Origin: Sphingobacterium chuzhouense
GTDB lineage: Bacteria > Bacteroidota > Bacteroidia > Sphingobacteriales > Sphingobacteriaceae
Assembly (NCBI RefSeq): GCF_014692525.1
Contig: NZ_JACNYL010000007.1
Location: 62,001 to 126,000 of the forward strand
Reading direction: 5' to 3'
Length of the DNA: 64,000 nt
In this document: piece by piece, positions 26,996 to 36,735 of the stretch
How the letters are laid out: every line of letters starts with the position of its first letter
Numbering within the stretch: the first letter of the stretch is position 1
Notes under the pieces: generated by a model
Databases searched by the model: none
Told to the model about the DNA's origin: nothing
Seen by the model: the letters and a program-made list of their open reading frames with translations, nothing else
Translations under genes and position numbers: made by a program

Positions 26996-29785
26996 ATGAA
27001 AGGTTTTTTGATAGTAATTTGTGGTTTGGCGGTTTGGTTATCCGCTTCTAACGCTGTTGCACAGACAGGTAAAACGGTGCAGGGTATGTTACGGGATAAT
27101 GAATCGAGGGTAGTGGCAGGAGCTTCAGTGCAATTGGAAGGGGATAAAGATACGTTGGGAACAAGTGCTTCCCCAGCAGGTATATTCATATTCAATAACG
27201 TAAAATCGGATAAATTTACTATTAAAGTATCCAGTTTAGGCTTCGAAGCTTTTGAGCAGCAATTCAGCTTTTCGCCAGGACAGGATAAAATGGTGATTCC
27301 ATCGTTTCAATTGCAGGGAATAGCGAATATGCTGGAAGAAGTAATTGTAGACGGTGTAATTACTGTACAAGTGAAGGGAGACACCATAGAATATTCTACA
27401 AAAGATTTGAAATTGAGAGAGGGTGCTCTTGCGGAGGATGCGTTGAAGAGATTGCAAGGTGTCGAGGTGGATAAAGATGGGAATGTGACCGCACAAGGAG
27501 AGCAGATTACTCGCGTGCGGGTGAACGGAAGAGATTATTTCGGTGGCGATGTAAAAACTGCGACGCAGAACTTACCAGCAGACATTATCAATAAGATGCA
27601 GGTCATTGATGATTATGGTGATATGGCAAATTTGACCGGAAACAAGACCGGAGACGCGGAGAAAGTTCTCAATATTGAGATTGATCCGGATAAAAACAAT
27701 GGCTATACTTCGATGTTACGGGTTGGTTATGGTACGGATGATCGTTATCAAGCTACGGCGAGTATCATGGCGATGCGAGATAAGATGCAGTTATCCGTAC
27801 TCGGGAATTTGAATAATATTAATGCGCCATTGTTTGATTTCAATACACAGGGAGGTGGAGCTCGTCGTCGGCAAGGAGGAGGAGGAAGACCTGGTGGAGG
27901 TGGTATGTTTGGTGGTGCCAATGGTATCACGAATACGGGATCGCTCGGTATAAACTACCGACAGGATATCAGTGATAAACTGACCGTTTATGGGAGCTAT
28001 AGCTTCGGGCACGATGATAACGATGCGATATCATCCAGTTTAAATAAGTTTATTTATCCCGACTCTATTCTCGATAGAAACTCCACATCCAATACCAATA
28101 CCATCGGTAATTCACATCGTTTTGACGCCAATTTTGAGTGGAAACCATCCGAGCGGGATTTTATTAAAGTATCACCGCAGATTGGCTACGGCCGTACAAC
28201 CACCGTTAGTGAGAATTTTAACGAAAACCTGTTGAACAGCGAATTGTACAACACAGAATCCAACTATCTTGATGGCGTATCTAAATCGCCAAATATGGGC
28301 ATTAGTGCCTTGTATAATCGACGTCTTAACGATAAAGGAAGGAACATTTTCTTTAACATGAATATATCGTCTTCTGGAACGAAACAAGATCAAGACAGAA
28401 TTATTGAGACGATAGTCGGAGATCCGAATAATAACGATATGACGGTGGACAGTTTGTATCGGCAGACGATAGCAGAGATGGATAACAAGAGTTGGAATGG
28501 TGGAGCGAGTGTTTCTTATTTAGAACCCGTCAGTCAATTTGGCAAGATCGAACTTTCTTATGATTATAATGTAAATACGTACGATAATAGTCGTTCACAA
28601 GATGCTTTTGATGCAAATGGCAGCGTGTTGGATGATTCCCGTTATATTTTCGATCGGATGTATGATTACTCCTTTAGTACACATCGTTTGGGAGCCAATT
28701 ATAATTACGATAATGATAAAATTAGATATGCCGTAGGGTTATCCGCCCAGCCAACTATTTTAGATGGGGATGCAATGGTAGATGGAAATGCGATTGATAT
28801 CCGTAGAAACGGTTTCAATATTATCCCTATCGCACGTTTTGAATACAAATTCAGTAGGCAGAAGAATCTTCAAGTCAACTATTCGGGTCGGGCCAATGAG
28901 CCATCGATTACACAGATACAGCCTTTTACAGACAATTCAAATCCTACCAATATTGTTACAGGAAATCCGGATTTGGATGCCGAATTTCAGCATAATGTTC
29001 GATTCCGCTTTAATAGTGGTGATTTCCAGGCGGGAAAGACTTTCTTCATGATATTGAATGGTACCTTTACGCAAGATAAGATTGTTTCAAACAACTTGAG
29101 ATATAGCGATCCGGAATTGGGAATAGTACAGGAAACAAACTACTTGAATGAAGATGGTGCTTTTAATTTACGAGGCTTCTATCATTATGGACGCTCGTTC
29201 AAAAACAAAGTGTACAGCTTGAATTTTATGGGAAGTGTAAACTATAACAACAACCCTTCCTATACTGACGGAGACTTGAATCAAGCACGAAACTGGAGCC
29301 TGATGCAAGGACTGATGTTCCGTTATTTACCTTCCGAAAATCTGGAAATTAACCCTGGAGTACGATATAGCTGGGATCATACCTTTAATACGCTTAATGA
29401 GCGTTCAGTGGTTATGCGTTCTTGGGCACCCAATTTAGTCGGGTCTGTAAATATTACGCCGACGATTATATTTGGAACAGATGTTTCGAAAACTTTTTAC
29501 CAAGGAAATGCCTATGATGATAACCCTTTTATCATTAATGCCTATGTAGAAAAGCGATTCTTAAAAGGTCAGAGAGGAACTCTACGTATGCAGGCGTTTG
29601 ACCTATTAAATGAACAGACCAACATCTCCAGGACAGTGTCCGATATCCAGATTTCAGATACGCGGACAAACAGATTAGGGCGTTACTTCATGCTATTATT
29701 TACCTATAGACTCTCTAAATTTGCAGGAGGAATCGCACCGCAAGAAGAAAGGGGGCCAGGAGGGATGAGACGACCAAGGATGTAA
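26996..29785 (+). CDS. Outer-membrane beta-barrel protein, TonB-dependent-receptor-like with carboxypeptidase-like N-terminal domain
   Basis: A 929-residue protein with signal peptide (ending NAVAQ, about residue 23). Residues 25-115 are a carboxypeptidase-regulatory-like fold (VQGMLRDNESRVVAGASVQLEG). Then comes a plug-like domain (KLREGALAEDALKRLQGVEVD) and a long barrel of the OMP_b-brl_3 type. A glycine- and arginine-rich stretch (about 285-305) and an Arg/Pro/Gly-rich end are unusual. It has no SusD partner; its only neighbour is the CBM9-like protein upstream. A related protein is encoded at 50866-53613. Cargo is unknown. Confidence 0.88.
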   Translation: MKGFLIVICGLAVWLSASNAVAQTGKTVQGMLRDNESRVVAGASVQLEGDKDTLGTSASPAGIFIFNNVKSDKFTIKVSSLGFEAFEQQFSFSPGQDKMVIPSFQLQGIANMLEEVIVDGVITVQVKGDTIEYSTKDLKLREGALAEDALKRLQGVEVDKDGNVTAQGEQITRVRVNGRDYFGGDVKTATQNLPADIINKMQVIDDYGDMANLTGNKTGDAEKVLNIEIDPDKNNGYTSMLRVGYGTDDRYQATASIMAMRDKMQLSVLGNLNNINAPLFDFNTQGGGARRRQGGGGRPGGGGMFGGANGITNTGSLGINYRQDISDKLTVYGSYSFGHDDNDAISSSLNKFIYPDSILDRNSTSNTNTIGNSHRFDANFEWKPSERDFIKVSPQIGYGRTTTVSENFNENLLNSELYNTESNYLDGVSKSPNMGISALYNRRLNDKGRNIFFNMNISSSGTKQDQDRIIETIVGDPNNNDMTVDSLYRQTIAEMDNKSWNGGASVSYLEPVSQFGKIELSYDYNVNTYDNSRSQDAFDANGSVLDDSRYIFDRMYDYSFSTHRLGANYNYDNDKIRYAVGLSAQPTILDGDAMVDGNAIDIRRNGFNIIPIARFEYKFSRQKNLQVNYSGRANEPSITQIQPFTDNSNPTNIVTGNPDLDAEFQHNVRFRFNSGDFQAGKTFFMILNGTFTQDKIVSNNLRYSDPELGIVQETNYLNEDGAFNLRGFYHYGRSFKNKVYSLNFMGSVNYNNNPSYTDGDLNQARNWSLMQGLMFRYLPSENLEINPGVRYSWDHTFNTLNERSVVMRSWAPNLVGSVNITPTIIFGTDVSKTFYQGNAYDDNPFIINAYVEKRFLKGQRGTLRMQAFDLLNEQTNISRTVSDIQISDTRTNRLGRYFMLLFTYRLSKFAGGIAPQEERGPGGMRRPRM

Positions 29786-29973
29786 AAAGGGAGCGGATTG
29801 ATTTTTCTTATTTAAAAAAAATAGATAGATTTACGGTCTAAAGCAGCTTGAGAGAGTTAACTTATAAACTAGGAAAAATTAATGATAATATAAACATTAA
29901 ACGACGGAAAAGTAGCTAATCTATAGTTAGTTTTGCCATCGTTTATTGTTTCAATATATTATAGCCCTTTAAA

Positions 29974-30519
29974 GTGGAAGATATTGCATCACAAATACCG
30001 CTCCTTATAAAAGGTAGTGAAAAAGCATTCTCAACAATATATAACCATTATTGGGACAGGTTGTATTATGTAGCTTATCAAAAACTTCAAAGCCAGGAAG
30101 CAGCAGAAGAGATTGTACAAGAAGTTTTTCTTACATTATGGAGAGATCGTCAAAAGCTTTCTATTCACTCACTCTCCAATTATCTGGCCGCAATGGTTCG
30201 TCATGCCGTGTATCGTTACGTCGCATCTGAAAAGGCGGTTAAAAATCGGGAACTTCGTTTTGAGGAAGTACAGAAAAAAAATCTGAATTTGGAAGATGAA
30301 CTGAACAACAAGCTTGCTCTAAAAAAGATACTGGAACTTTCTAATCAATTACCGCTAAAGTGTCGCCTTGTTTTTCAACGAAATAAGTTACAGGACGAAG
30401 CAATCAAGGATGTGGCGAAAGAACTGAATATATCCATAAAAACCGCGGAAGCCCATCTCTCAAAAGCCTTGAAATTTATTCGGTTGAATATCCGGAGCTT
30501 TTTGTGCTTGTTCTTCTAA
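29974..30519 (+). CDS. ECF RNA polymerase sigma factor, FecI/Bacteroidota type
   Basis: 181 residues starting at a GTG codon. Sigma region 2 is seen in YNHYWDRLYYVAYQKLQ and EEIVQEVFLTLWRDR (about 23-70), region 4 in LPLKCRLVFQRNKLQDEAI and the helix-turn-helix NISIKTAEAHLSKALKFIR (about 123-170). It starts the second utilisation locus and pairs with the FecR anti-sigma at 32058 and the STN-containing SusC. In such systems the receptor signals through FecR to release the sigma factor. A gene for a GH109-like enzyme sits between sigma and anti-sigma, which is not the usual order. Confidence 0.93.
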   Translation: MEDIASQIPLLIKGSEKAFSTIYNHYWDRLYYVAYQKLQSQEAAEEIVQEVFLTLWRDRQKLSIHSLSNYLAAMVRHAVYRYVASEKAVKNRELRFEEVQKKNLNLEDELNNKLALKKILELSNQLPLKCRLVFQRNKLQDEAIKDVAKELNISIKTAEAHLSKALKFIRLNIRSFLCLFF

Positions 30520-30633
30520 TATCGAACAACGGAAGCTTCGTATTTATTATTGCAGGCCTATTATTTATATTTTTTTTAAAAAATTTTTTACCAACTAAGG
30601 GTTAATGTCTCTCGGCTGTCTCTATATTATTAA

Positions 30634-32007
30634 ATGAACCGAAGAAAAATGGATAGAAGACATTTCATAAAGGCAGGCTCAATTGTCATGGGAGCGGGAC
30701 TCCTATCTTCTGAATTAAGCTATGCAAATGATAGAAACATTAAAAAGAATGTTCGATTAGGAGTAATAGGAGTTGGGGGACGTGGCAGACGACACGTTGC
30801 TGTGTGTTTAAATCGACAAGATGTAGATATTGTAGCTATTTGTGATATACAGGAGGATTCGTTGGCTCGCTGCAGGGAACAATTTAAAAAAGTAGGTCAG
30901 AACTTGCCGAAAGAATATACAGGTGGCTTCGAAGCATATAAGCATATGCTTGATAAAGAAAAATTGGATGCTGTTATTATTGCTACTCCATGGCAGTTTC
31001 ATCATGCACAAGCTGTTGATTCGATGAAAGCTGGAGTATATGTCGGTTGTGAAGTTATCGCAGGACTAACACTTGACGAGCATTGGGATATTGTTCATGT
31101 TTCCGAAAAAACGGGTGTTCCCTACATGTGCTTAGAGAATGTGGCTTATAGGCGCGATGTTTTAGCTATTTTAAATATGGTGCGTCAGGGTTTATTTGGC
31201 GAACTTGTTTATCTGACAGGAGGCTACCAGCATGATTTGAGAGGAGTATTATTCAATGATGGAAAATCATCCAAAGGCGAAGGAGTAGAATTTGGGCCAG
31301 AAAAAGGATTTAGCGAAGCACAATGGAGAACCCAATTTAATATTGATATGGACGGGGATTTATATCCTACCCATGGGTTAGGACCGGTTATGAATTTTGC
31401 CAACATCAATCATGGAAATCGTATCACAGAAGTTGTCTCTTATTCCAGTAAAGCTAGAGGACTGGCAGATTATGTTGACAAGAAATCGCCTGGACATCCA
31501 AACGGGAAAATACATTATAAAAATGGAGATATTACGGTTTCATTAATGAATTGTGCAAATGGCGAGGTACTGGAAATCACACACGATGTCCATCTCCCTA
31601 GACCCTATTCTATTGGGTTGCGAGTGCAAGGTACTAATGGAATATGGATGGACGTAAACAAAGGAATATATATCGAGGGCAAGTCTGCCAAGAACCATCA
31701 GTGGGATAAAGCTAGCGACTGGTTAAAGGAATATGATCATCCGCTATGGGCTAAGTATGAATCATCTGCAGCAGGAGCGAGTCATGGCGGTATAGATTGG
31801 TTCGTTGTAAATGCTTTCATTGAATCAGTCAAACAACAACGTCAGACACCGATAGATGTCTACGATTCTGTAACCATGAGTGCTTTGTTCCCGCTTTCTA
31901 TCCAATCGATTAAAGAAGGCAACAAGACATTGGAATTTCCCGATTTTACGAAAGGAAAGTGGAAAACAAGACAACCTACCTTTGCTTTAGATGATAGCGG
32001 CTTTTAA
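30634..32007 (+). CDS. Gfo/Idh/MocA-family protein, GH109-like, with Tat signal
   Basis: A 457-residue protein with a twin-arginine signal (DRRHFIKAGSIVMGAG, about 7-22). The NAD-binding Rossmann motif GVIGVGGRGRRH follows at about residue 42. The central region CLENVAYRRDVLAILNMVRQG and the YQHDLRG segment match GH109 enzymes, which cleave terminal alpha-N-acetylgalactosamine by an NAD-dependent mechanism. Export by Tat agrees with a folded cofactor-bearing enzyme. It is 114 bases after the sigma gene and 50 bases before fecR, thus part of the locus. Gfo/Idh/MocA enzymes with Tat signals also act as keto-sugar oxidoreductases, so the GH109 activity is probable, not certain. Confidence 0.82.
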   Translation: MNRRKMDRRHFIKAGSIVMGAGLLSSELSYANDRNIKKNVRLGVIGVGGRGRRHVAVCLNRQDVDIVAICDIQEDSLARCREQFKKVGQNLPKEYTGGFEAYKHMLDKEKLDAVIIATPWQFHHAQAVDSMKAGVYVGCEVIAGLTLDEHWDIVHVSEKTGVPYMCLENVAYRRDVLAILNMVRQGLFGELVYLTGGYQHDLRGVLFNDGKSSKGEGVEFGPEKGFSEAQWRTQFNIDMDGDLYPTHGLGPVMNFANINHGNRITEVVSYSSKARGLADYVDKKSPGHPNGKIHYKNGDITVSLMNCANGEVLEITHDVHLPRPYSIGLRVQGTNGIWMDVNKGIYIEGKSAKNHQWDKASDWLKEYDHPLWAKYESSAAGASHGGIDWFVVNAFIESVKQQRQTPIDVYDSVTMSALFPLSIQSIKEGNKTLEFPDFTKGKWKTRQPTFALDDSGF

Positions 32008-32057
32008 TGACAGAAAGCATCATAATATAAAAAGGTTAAATTAATAGGATAGCATAG

Positions 32058-33212
32058 ATGACAGAGCAAGAAATACGCTTATTGGCGATAAAATTTTTAA
32101 AAGGAGAGACTACAAAGGAGGAGGAAGCTCTATTACATGCTTGGTATGATCAAAAAGATCAGGATAAAGAGGTTGTCATAACTACGGACGAAGATTCTGT
32201 AAATGTAAAAAAGAGGTTATACAGTCATATTCAGAAACAAATCCAAAAAAGAAAATCGTTTGTCATCAGTAAGCATGCGATCGGTTATGCGGCTTCTGTT
32301 GCTGTTGTTCTTTCTTTTCTTGCGTTTTTCCTTTATCCTAGAAAACCAGCTGAGACAATACATTATACCCAGTTGTTGAAAGATGATGTTGGACCAGGGA
32401 GGAATAATGCTGTCCTTAGATTAGGTAGTGAGATGGAGGTAGATTTGGATAAAGTCGGTATTGGTAGCTCAACTGAAGCAAACGGTCTTATCGTGAATAA
32501 AGATGAGGATGGTTTACTCTCGTTAGTTATATCAGATAAGGCGAGTAGAAAAGCGCAGCACAAGATTAATACTTTACAAACACCGAAGGGCGGGCAATAT
32601 AAGGTTGAATTACCAGACGGCACAAAAGTTTGGTTGAACGCTTCATCGACATTGAAATTCCCAAGCATATTTGAAGAAACAATACGCGAAATTGAATTGG
32701 AAGGAGAAGCCTATTTTGAAGTTGCGCATGTAGCAGATAGAACATCTAAAAATATTCCTTTTGTGGTAAACGGTAAAAATCAGAAAGTCGAGGTCTTGGG
32801 GACACATTTTAATGTCAATAGTTATACAGATGAGTCTGTCATCAAAACAACATTATTAGAGGGCTCTGTGCGTGTGGTGGCAGGCGCAACCGGACAGCAA
32901 TTGTTACTGAAGCCGGGACAACAATCACGATTGCAAAACGGCAATATCTATGCTGAATCAGTGGATACAGAACTAGATGTAGCTTGGAAGAATGGCGATT
33001 TCATTTTTAACAATGAAAATTTAAAAAGTGTAATGCGAAAGCTCGAGAGATGGTATGATGTGGAGGTTGAATATAAGGGAGATTTCGATGATCTACGTTT
33101 TAGTGGAGCTGTTTCCAGATCAAAAAATATTTCGGAAGTCCTTAAAATTATGGCGCTAACAGGAAAAGTAAAATTTAATATTGAAGGGAGGAGGATTATT
33201 GTGATGACCTAA
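32058..33212 (+). CDS. FecR-family anti-sigma factor
   Basis: A 384-residue inner-membrane protein. The cytoplasmic N-terminus (about 1-70) has the helical sigma-binding region; one membrane segment follows (IGYAASVAVVLSFLAFFLY, about 74-92). The periplasmic part contains the FecR domain (TPKGGQYKVELPDGTKVWLN, about 175-194, and FVVNGKNQKVEVLGTHFNV) and a C-terminal STN-like domain that contacts the receptor. It relays ligand occupancy of the SusC encoded next to the sigma factor at 29974. Confidence 0.95.
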   Translation: MTEQEIRLLAIKFLKGETTKEEEALLHAWYDQKDQDKEVVITTDEDSVNVKKRLYSHIQKQIQKRKSFVISKHAIGYAASVAVVLSFLAFFLYPRKPAETIHYTQLLKDDVGPGRNNAVLRLGSEMEVDLDKVGIGSSTEANGLIVNKDEDGLLSLVISDKASRKAQHKINTLQTPKGGQYKVELPDGTKVWLNASSTLKFPSIFEETIREIELEGEAYFEVAHVADRTSKNIPFVVNGKNQKVEVLGTHFNVNSYTDESVIKTTLLEGSVRVVAGATGQQLLLKPGQQSRLQNGNIYAESVDTELDVAWKNGDFIFNNENLKSVMRKLERWYDVEVEYKGDFDDLRFSGAVSRSKNISEVLKIMALTGKVKFNIEGRRIIVMT

Positions 33213-33237
33213 TTTTTCTCGGATGGTGTGGAACAAA

Positions 33238-33323
33238 AAAACCAGAAGTATGTAGCAGATACTTCTGGCAAGCTTGTGGTTCCATCAGATATCAATTAAT
33301 AAACCGATGTGTTAACAAAACCA
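33238..33323 (-). ncRNA. Possible antisense small RNA in the susC 5' region
   Basis: On the minus strand a hairpin CCAGAAGTAT-(7)-ATACTTCTGG (33242-33268) is followed by seven T, a proper terminator; the plus strand has no T-run after it. Upstream on the same strand TACATTTG (33336-33329) is an exact -7 box that overlaps the susC start codon; no clear -33 box was found. The RNA would be about 85 bases and antisense to the susC leader. Cis-encoded RNAs of this placement are known in Bacteroides utilisation loci. Confidence 0.42.
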
Positions 33324-33335
33324 ACAATCAAATGT

Positions 33336-36300
33336 ATGAATTTACATGATAAAAACGTAAGGAACATATTACGTTTGCTACTAAACTATTTGATAGTTAT
33401 GAAATTTGCCATTATACTTTTAGCAACGGTATTCCTTCAGTCTACATATGCCGTAGATGTAAATGCTCAAAACATCAGTATTTCTAAGAAAAATGCTTCG
33501 ATACCAAGTCTTTTGAGAGAGATTCGATTACAAACCGGATATGACTTCTTTTTTGAAGAGAATACATTAAACGAAGCCAAAACAGTAACTATTCATATCA
33601 AGAATGGTTCGTTAGATGAGGTTCTGCAAACTGTTTTTAAAGGACAACCATTTACCTATTCGGTTTCGCAGAATACTGTTATTATAAAAAATAGGGGAAA
33701 AGTTAAACCCTTAAAAGAAACGAATCTTAGGGACGTTGACATCAAGATCGCGGGAACGGTGAGAGACAGTATGGGCGAACCGTTGGTGGGTGTTTCAATT
33801 AAAGTGAAAGGTACCAGCGTGGGTACCGTAACGAATATGAGTGGAAATTACGTTATTGATGCTTCAACAGATGCTATACTAGTTTTTACTTATTTAGGTT
33901 TTAAAACTATAGAGGTTCCGGTACAGGGACGTACGGCGATAAATATTGTCATGCAAAGAGATGACGCTGCGATAAGTGAAGTGGTCGTAGTGGGATTTGG
34001 TACTCAAAAGAAAGAGAGCTTAGTTGGGGCGCAATCTACTGTAAAAGCGACAGAATTAAAAACGCCTGCACGAGATTTAACAACGGTGTTAGCTGGTCGT
34101 TTGGCTGGTGTTGTTGCGACCCAGCGTAGTGGTGCCCCTGGCTCAGATGGCGCCACATTGTTAATAAGAGGAGTGGGAACATATGCCTCAAGTCCTCAAG
34201 GACCATTATTGGTTGTAGACGGTGTGCCTGATCGGGCGATCAATAATATTGATCCGGAAGATATTGAAAGTTTCACCATATTAAAGGATGCTACCGCAAC
34301 AGCTGTATATGGTACACGGGGGGCGAACGGTGTGATTTTGATTAATACCAAAAGGGGTAAGCTGGGAAAACCTCAAATCAACGCCGAATTTAACCAGGCT
34401 TTAACACGTTTTACGTTGCTGCCGGAATTTTTGGATGGCCCGGAATTTATGACATTATATAATGAAGGGCTCGAAATGCGTGGTCGTGCACCCCTCTATT
34501 CAACGGAGATTATAGAAAACCATAGATCGGGGGAAGATCCTGATTTATATCCGAATGTTGATTGGTATAGTGTCCTGTTCAATAAATATGGTCATAACAA
34601 CAGGGCAACATTAAATGTGAACGGCGGTTCGGAAAGTGCAACTTATTACATATCTGCGGGATATTTTGGTGAAGTTGGCCTCTTTAAAACGGACGATATA
34701 CAGTCGTATAACTCGACACTAAAACTCGATCGTTTTAATTTTACCAGTAATGTAGGTGTAGATATTACCAAGTCAACAAAGCTGGAACTAGGTATCAATG
34801 GGTTTATAACGAATGTTAATCGCCCCGCATACGGGATAAACCAGATATTTGCACTGGCTACAAGCACAGCACCACACGTCATTCCACCGCAATATTCCAA
34901 TGGATTGTGGCCGCAGCTTTCAGGTACACAAATTAGCCCCTACATGGCATTAACACAATCAGGTATAAATAATTCTTATCAGACGGCCGTGCGTTCCAAC
35001 CTTCGGGTGAAGCAGGATTTAGCAATGGTACTTGACGGATTAAGTGCTACCGGTATGTTTGCCTTTGATGTGAATCTAACTAACAGTACTGCCCGTAGCC
35101 GCACATTGCAAACATATTATGCGTCCGGAAGGGATGATAATGGCGACCTGATAACGAGTATAACAACGCCTGGCACGGAAGAACTGGCGTTTTCCATCTC
35201 ACGCTATGGTGATCGACGTTTTTATTCGGAAGCAGCGTTAAATTATAGTCATCAATTTGGCATGCATGATGTTTCAGGGCTGCTCCTGTTCAATCAATCT
35301 GACTATGCGGATGCTACTTCTCGGGTAAGCTCGTATCAAGCTGCCATTCCATATCGTCAACGAAATATTGTTGGAAGAGCCAATTATGGTTATGATGGCA
35401 GGTACTATGCAGAAGCAAATTTTTCGTATTCTGGCTCGGATAATTTTGTGCCGGGTAAAAGATTTGGTTTCTTTCCATCATTTGGAGCAGGATGGGTGGT
35501 GTCGCGTGAAAAATGGTATGAAGGCGTTAGTGATTATGTCCCATATTTAAAACTGCGTTACACATACGGTTTATCGGGGAATGCATCATTAAACGACCCT
35601 GATTCACGTTTCTTATACTTAACCACCATTGGCGAATCGGGAGGATATATCTTTGGACAACCCGGATCAAGTAAAACGGTAGGTTATTCTGAAACCCGTA
35701 TTGGCGGAAATGTGCAATGGGAAACGTCTTATCGTCAGAATCTCGGTGTCGAAATGAATTTCCTAAATAATGATTTGCAGCTTATTGTTGAGCTTTTTAA
35801 GGAAGACCGAAAAGGGATCTTGCTAAGAAATCAAACCGTGCCCTATCTGTCTGGCTTTACGGCAGATAATCTCCCCTATAGTAACATTGGACAAACCAAA
35901 AATAAGGGAATTGACGTTACACTGGAATACAATAAACAATGGGCAGCAGACGGATTCTTCACCTTTCGGGGAGTATTCAACTATAATAAGAACTTAGCTG
36001 TAGTGGACGGAATCCCCCCATATCGCTATGACTACCTTAATAGGGTTGGAAAGCCAATTAGCCAACGCTTTGGCTATGTGGCAACAGGATTGTTTGAAAC
36101 ACAGGAAGAAATTGATAACGCGGCTACGCAAGCAGGAGATGTACGAATAGGAGATATCCGGTATAAGGATCTTAATGGAGACGGCATTATCAATAGTGAC
36201 GACCGTACGGGTATCGGCTATGGTGCTATTCCCCGTATGGTATATGGGTTGACGTTTGGCGGTGGATTTAAAGGATTTGATCTGAGCTTATTCTTTCAAG

Positions 36301-36728
36301 GAGTTGGTATGGTTGATTTTAGCTACGAAAGTGGGTATGGAACGAATCCATTTTATAACGGGGCGACTTATGGGAATATGTATCGGCAGGTCTTAGATCG
36401 TTGGACACCGGAAAACCCCAATGCGGAAGCATTTTATCCGAGACTATCCACAGACAGGGATAATACGACCAATTATTACGCTAGCAACTGGTGGGTTTAT
36501 CGCTCCGATTATATTCGGCTAAAACAAGCAGAACTCGGTTATTCATTTACGAAGAACCAATTTCTGGATAGGGTGGGGATGAGTAAACTGCGTGTCTACG
36601 CCAGTGGTACAAATTTATTGACGTTCTCGCCCTGGAAATTTTGGGATCCGGAACTAGGAGATGGAAGAGGGGCAGTTTACCCAAATATCAGTACATATAA
36701 TGTTGGTGTTCGAGCGAACTTTAAATAA
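33336..36728 (+). CDS. SusC/RagA-type TonB-dependent receptor with STN signalling domain
   Basis: 1130 residues from the ATG at 33336; a GTG at 33309 is a less likely start. After a signal peptide (ending VDVNAQ) comes an STN domain (about 45-110, IPSLLREIRLQTGYDFFFEE), then a carboxypeptidase-like domain (AGTVRDSMGEPLVGVSIKVKG), the TonB-box-like and plug regions with the SusC signature TAVYGTRGANGVILINTKRG, and a beta-barrel. The STN domain indicates that it signals to FecR and the ECF sigma as well as transports. It pairs with the SusD gene 7 bases downstream. Confidence 0.97.
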   Translation: MNLHDKNVRNILRLLLNYLIVMKFAIILLATVFLQSTYAVDVNAQNISISKKNASIPSLLREIRLQTGYDFFFEENTLNEAKTVTIHIKNGSLDEVLQTVFKGQPFTYSVSQNTVIIKNRGKVKPLKETNLRDVDIKIAGTVRDSMGEPLVGVSIKVKGTSVGTVTNMSGNYVIDASTDAILVFTYLGFKTIEVPVQGRTAINIVMQRDDAAISEVVVVGFGTQKKESLVGAQSTVKATELKTPARDLTTVLAGRLAGVVATQRSGAPGSDGATLLIRGVGTYASSPQGPLLVVDGVPDRAINNIDPEDIESFTILKDATATAVYGTRGANGVILINTKRGKLGKPQINAEFNQALTRFTLLPEFLDGPEFMTLYNEGLEMRGRAPLYSTEIIENHRSGEDPDLYPNVDWYSVLFNKYGHNNRATLNVNGGSESATYYISAGYFGEVGLFKTDDIQSYNSTLKLDRFNFTSNVGVDITKSTKLELGINGFITNVNRPAYGINQIFALATSTAPHVIPPQYSNGLWPQLSGTQISPYMALTQSGINNSYQTAVRSNLRVKQDLAMVLDGLSATGMFAFDVNLTNSTARSRTLQTYYASGRDDNGDLITSITTPGTEELAFSISRYGDRRFYSEAALNYSHQFGMHDVSGLLLFNQSDYADATSRVSSYQAAIPYRQRNIVGRANYGYDGRYYAEANFSYSGSDNFVPGKRFGFFPSFGAGWVVSREKWYEGVSDYVPYLKLRYTYGLSGNASLNDPDSRFLYLTTIGESGGYIFGQPGSSKTVGYSETRIGGNVQWETSYRQNLGVEMNFLNNDLQLIVELFKEDRKGILLRNQTVPYLSGFTADNLPYSNIGQTKNKGIDVTLEYNKQWAADGFFTFRGVFNYNKNLAVVDGIPPYRYDYLNRVGKPISQRFGYVATGLFETQEEIDNAATQAGDVRIGDIRYKDLNGDGIINSDDRTGIGYGAIPRMVYGLTFGGGFKGFDLSLFFQGVGMVDFSYESGYGTNPFYNGATYGNMYRQVLDRWTPENPNAEAFYPRLSTDRDNTTNYYASNWWVYRSDYIRLKQAELGYSFTKNQFLDRVGMSKLRVYASGTNLLTFSPWKFWDPELGDGRGAVYPNISTYNVGVRANFK

Positions 36729-36735
36729 TGACGAC

